Source: Pseudonocardiales bacterium (GTDB lineage: Bacteria > Actinomycetota > Actinomycetes > Mycobacteriales > Pseudonocardiaceae). From it: a DNA stretch of 6,225 nt. Positions 5,569 to 6,225 of this stretch are shown in pieces. The notes beneath the pieces were generated by a model that was given only the letters and a program-made list of their open reading frames with translations, had not been told where the DNA came from and ran no database searches. Position numbers and translations under genes: made by a program. The stretch spans positions 1 through 6,225 of the forward strand of contig JACDBJ010000133.1 in NCBI GenBank assembly GCA_013695005.1, written 5' to 3'. The first letter of the stretch is position 1. Every line of letters starts with the position of its first letter.

Positions 5569-6147
5569 ATGACCACCGCCGAACCCCCCACGCAGGCGGC
5601 CCCGTCACGTCCGAGCACCCAGATGGGTGCGCTGCTGGCGCTCATCGCGGTCGGCGTCGGGGTCGCGGTGATCCTCGGCCTCTACGGCGCGCTGCACGAC
5701 CCGACCGGGCAGGCCGTGAACATCGGCGGCTTCTCCAGCGGCCTGTACGCGAAGGCATGGCTGACCACCGGCGCATTCGTGCTCGCGCTCGTGCAGATCA
5801 CCACGGCTCTGATCATGTTCGGCAAGATCAAGGTGGCCAACCAGCCGCCGTGGATCGGCACCCTGCACCGCTGGTCCGGCCGGATCGCGGTGCTGCTGAC
5901 GGTGCCGGTGGCCGTGCACTGCCTCTACGCGCTCGGCTTCCAGACCGCCCAACCGCGAGTTCTGTTCCACTCGCTGTTTGGTTGCATTTTTTACGGTGCC
6001 TTTGTGACCAAGATGCTGGTCTTGTCCCGCAAGGGCCTGCCCGGCTGGGCGCTGCCGGTGATCGGTGGCGTGGTGTTCACGGCGCTGGTCGGCCTCTGGT
6101 TCAGCGCGGGACTGTGGGTGTTCACAACTCAAGGCTTCAAGATCTAA
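5569..6147 (+). CDS. Five-helix integral membrane protein, DUF6529-like, possible heme b electron carrier
   Basis: This 192-residue protein has a Pro/Thr-rich cytoplasmic-type N-terminus and five hydrophobic segments at about 20-42, 63-85, 103-124, 134-152 and 161-186. Histidines sit at helix positions suited to heme: His100 in LHRWSGR before helix 3, His117 inside helix 3 and His134 at the start of helix 4. Helical histidine spacing of this kind is seen in cytochrome b561 and ferric-reductase-type proteins. I recognise the family as the actinobacterial DUF6529 group, from memory. It has no proven function that I know; transmembrane electron transfer is inferred from the histidines and from the following possible Rieske gene. 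Spacing to neighbours is 33 and 17 bases, so it is probably cotranscribed with both. Codons 137-145 (5977-6003), inside helix 4, are unusually T-ending for this DNA. Confidence 0.85.
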   Translation: MTTAEPPTQAAPSRPSTQMGALLALIAVGVGVAVILGLYGALHDPTGQAVNIGGFSSGLYAKAWLTTGAFVLALVQITTALIMFGKIKVANQPPWIGTLHRWSGRIAVLLTVPVAVHCLYALGFQTAQPRVLFHSLFGCIFYGAFVTKMLVLSRKGLPGWALPVIGGVVFTALVGLWFSAGLWVFTTQGFKI

Positions 6148-6153
6148 ACAGCT

Positions 6154-6159
6154 GGAGGG
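6154..6159 (+). promoter_or_regulatory. Ribosome binding site of the last, partial gene
   Basis: GGAGGG lies five bases before ATG 6165 and supports that start despite the short coding fragment that follows. Confidence 0.7.
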
Positions 6160-6164
6160 CATTG

Positions 6165-6225
6165 ATGGGATCCGATCCGCAACCCGGGGATCAGCTAGCC
6201 GCGCCGCTCGGGCGCCGGGCCGTCG
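6165..6225 (+). CDS. 5' fragment of a probable Tat-exported protein, possibly a Rieske (2Fe-2S) protein
   Basis: Only 20 codons are present: MGSDPQPGDQLAAPLGRRAV, then the window ends. A polar N-terminus leading to GRRAV resembles the n-region of a twin-arginine (Tat) signal peptide, in which a hydrophobic stretch would follow. It starts 17 bases after the membrane-protein stop and has a strong ribosome binding site, so it is the third gene of the operon. Small Tat-exported Rieske proteins are, to my recollection, common neighbours of DUF6529 genes in actinobacteria. The Rieske identity is therefore inferred from context; no cysteine/histidine motif is visible here. Confidence 0.55.
   Translation, partial: MGSDPQPGDQLAAPLGRRAV

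Noticed and set aside
5140..5590. Runs of six C as slippage or frameshift sites (near 5142 and 5585)
   Set aside because: Both reading frames stay open and sensible across them, and such runs are common in DNA of this composition.
5002..6162. Minus-strand frames of 185-187 codons opposite the redox operon
   Set aside because: They are antisense to genes with good ribosome binding sites and clear membrane segments; no motif or start signal supports them.

Overview
The window is GC-rich DNA with strong G/C third-position preference, GTG starts and several apparently leaderless genes. It looks like the chromosome of a high-GC actinobacterium, probably from the Pseudonocardiales or a relative; that placement is inference from gene content, not from a marker gene. 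Six complete or nearly complete protein genes and one gene fragment fill almost all of it. No RNA gene, insertion sequence, phage gene or CRISPR array is visible. The longest gene-free stretch is about 120 bases (4807-4926).

Layout. 1-837 (minus): a flavin disulfide oxidoreductase of the CoA-disulfide reductase / NADH oxidase type, its C-terminus cut by the window edge. 850-1872 (plus): a stand-alone LigD-type primase-polymerase (Prim-PolC/PolD-like), starting only 12 bases from the oxidoreductase start. 1904-2491 (minus): a small protein with an ASCH (PUA-like) domain followed by a winged-helix-like domain. 2559-3623 (plus): an ATP-dependent DNA ligase of the LigC type. 3673-4806 (minus): the radical-SAM methyltransferase RlmN, convergent with ligC. 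4927-6225 (plus): a three-gene operon of an anchored or secreted beta-rich protein, a five-helix membrane protein with well-placed histidines (DUF6529-like), and the first 20 codons of a protein with a Tat-like twin arginine, possibly a Rieske protein.

How the genes fit together. LigC and Prim-PolC are the two enzymes reported to cooperate in base-excision and gap repair in mycobacteria, where they are neighbours. Here both lie on the same strand with the opposite-strand ASCH/winged-helix gene between them, and a perfect 12-base palindrome sits in the ligC/ASCH divergent promoter region. The last operon looks like a cell-envelope electron-transfer unit. RlmN is a housekeeping rRNA/tRNA methyltransferase; its last codons are built from one copy of a 20-base hairpin-forming repeat whose second copy lies just downstream.

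The left-hand genes lack clear Shine-Dalgarno sites and mostly carry -10-like hexamers at leaderless distance. All three genes of the right-hand operon have strong Shine-Dalgarno sites. The most distinctive items are the Prim-PolC/ASCH-wHTH/LigC arrangement with its palindrome, the repeat-derived tail of RlmN, and the possible bidirectional promoter at 837-843.
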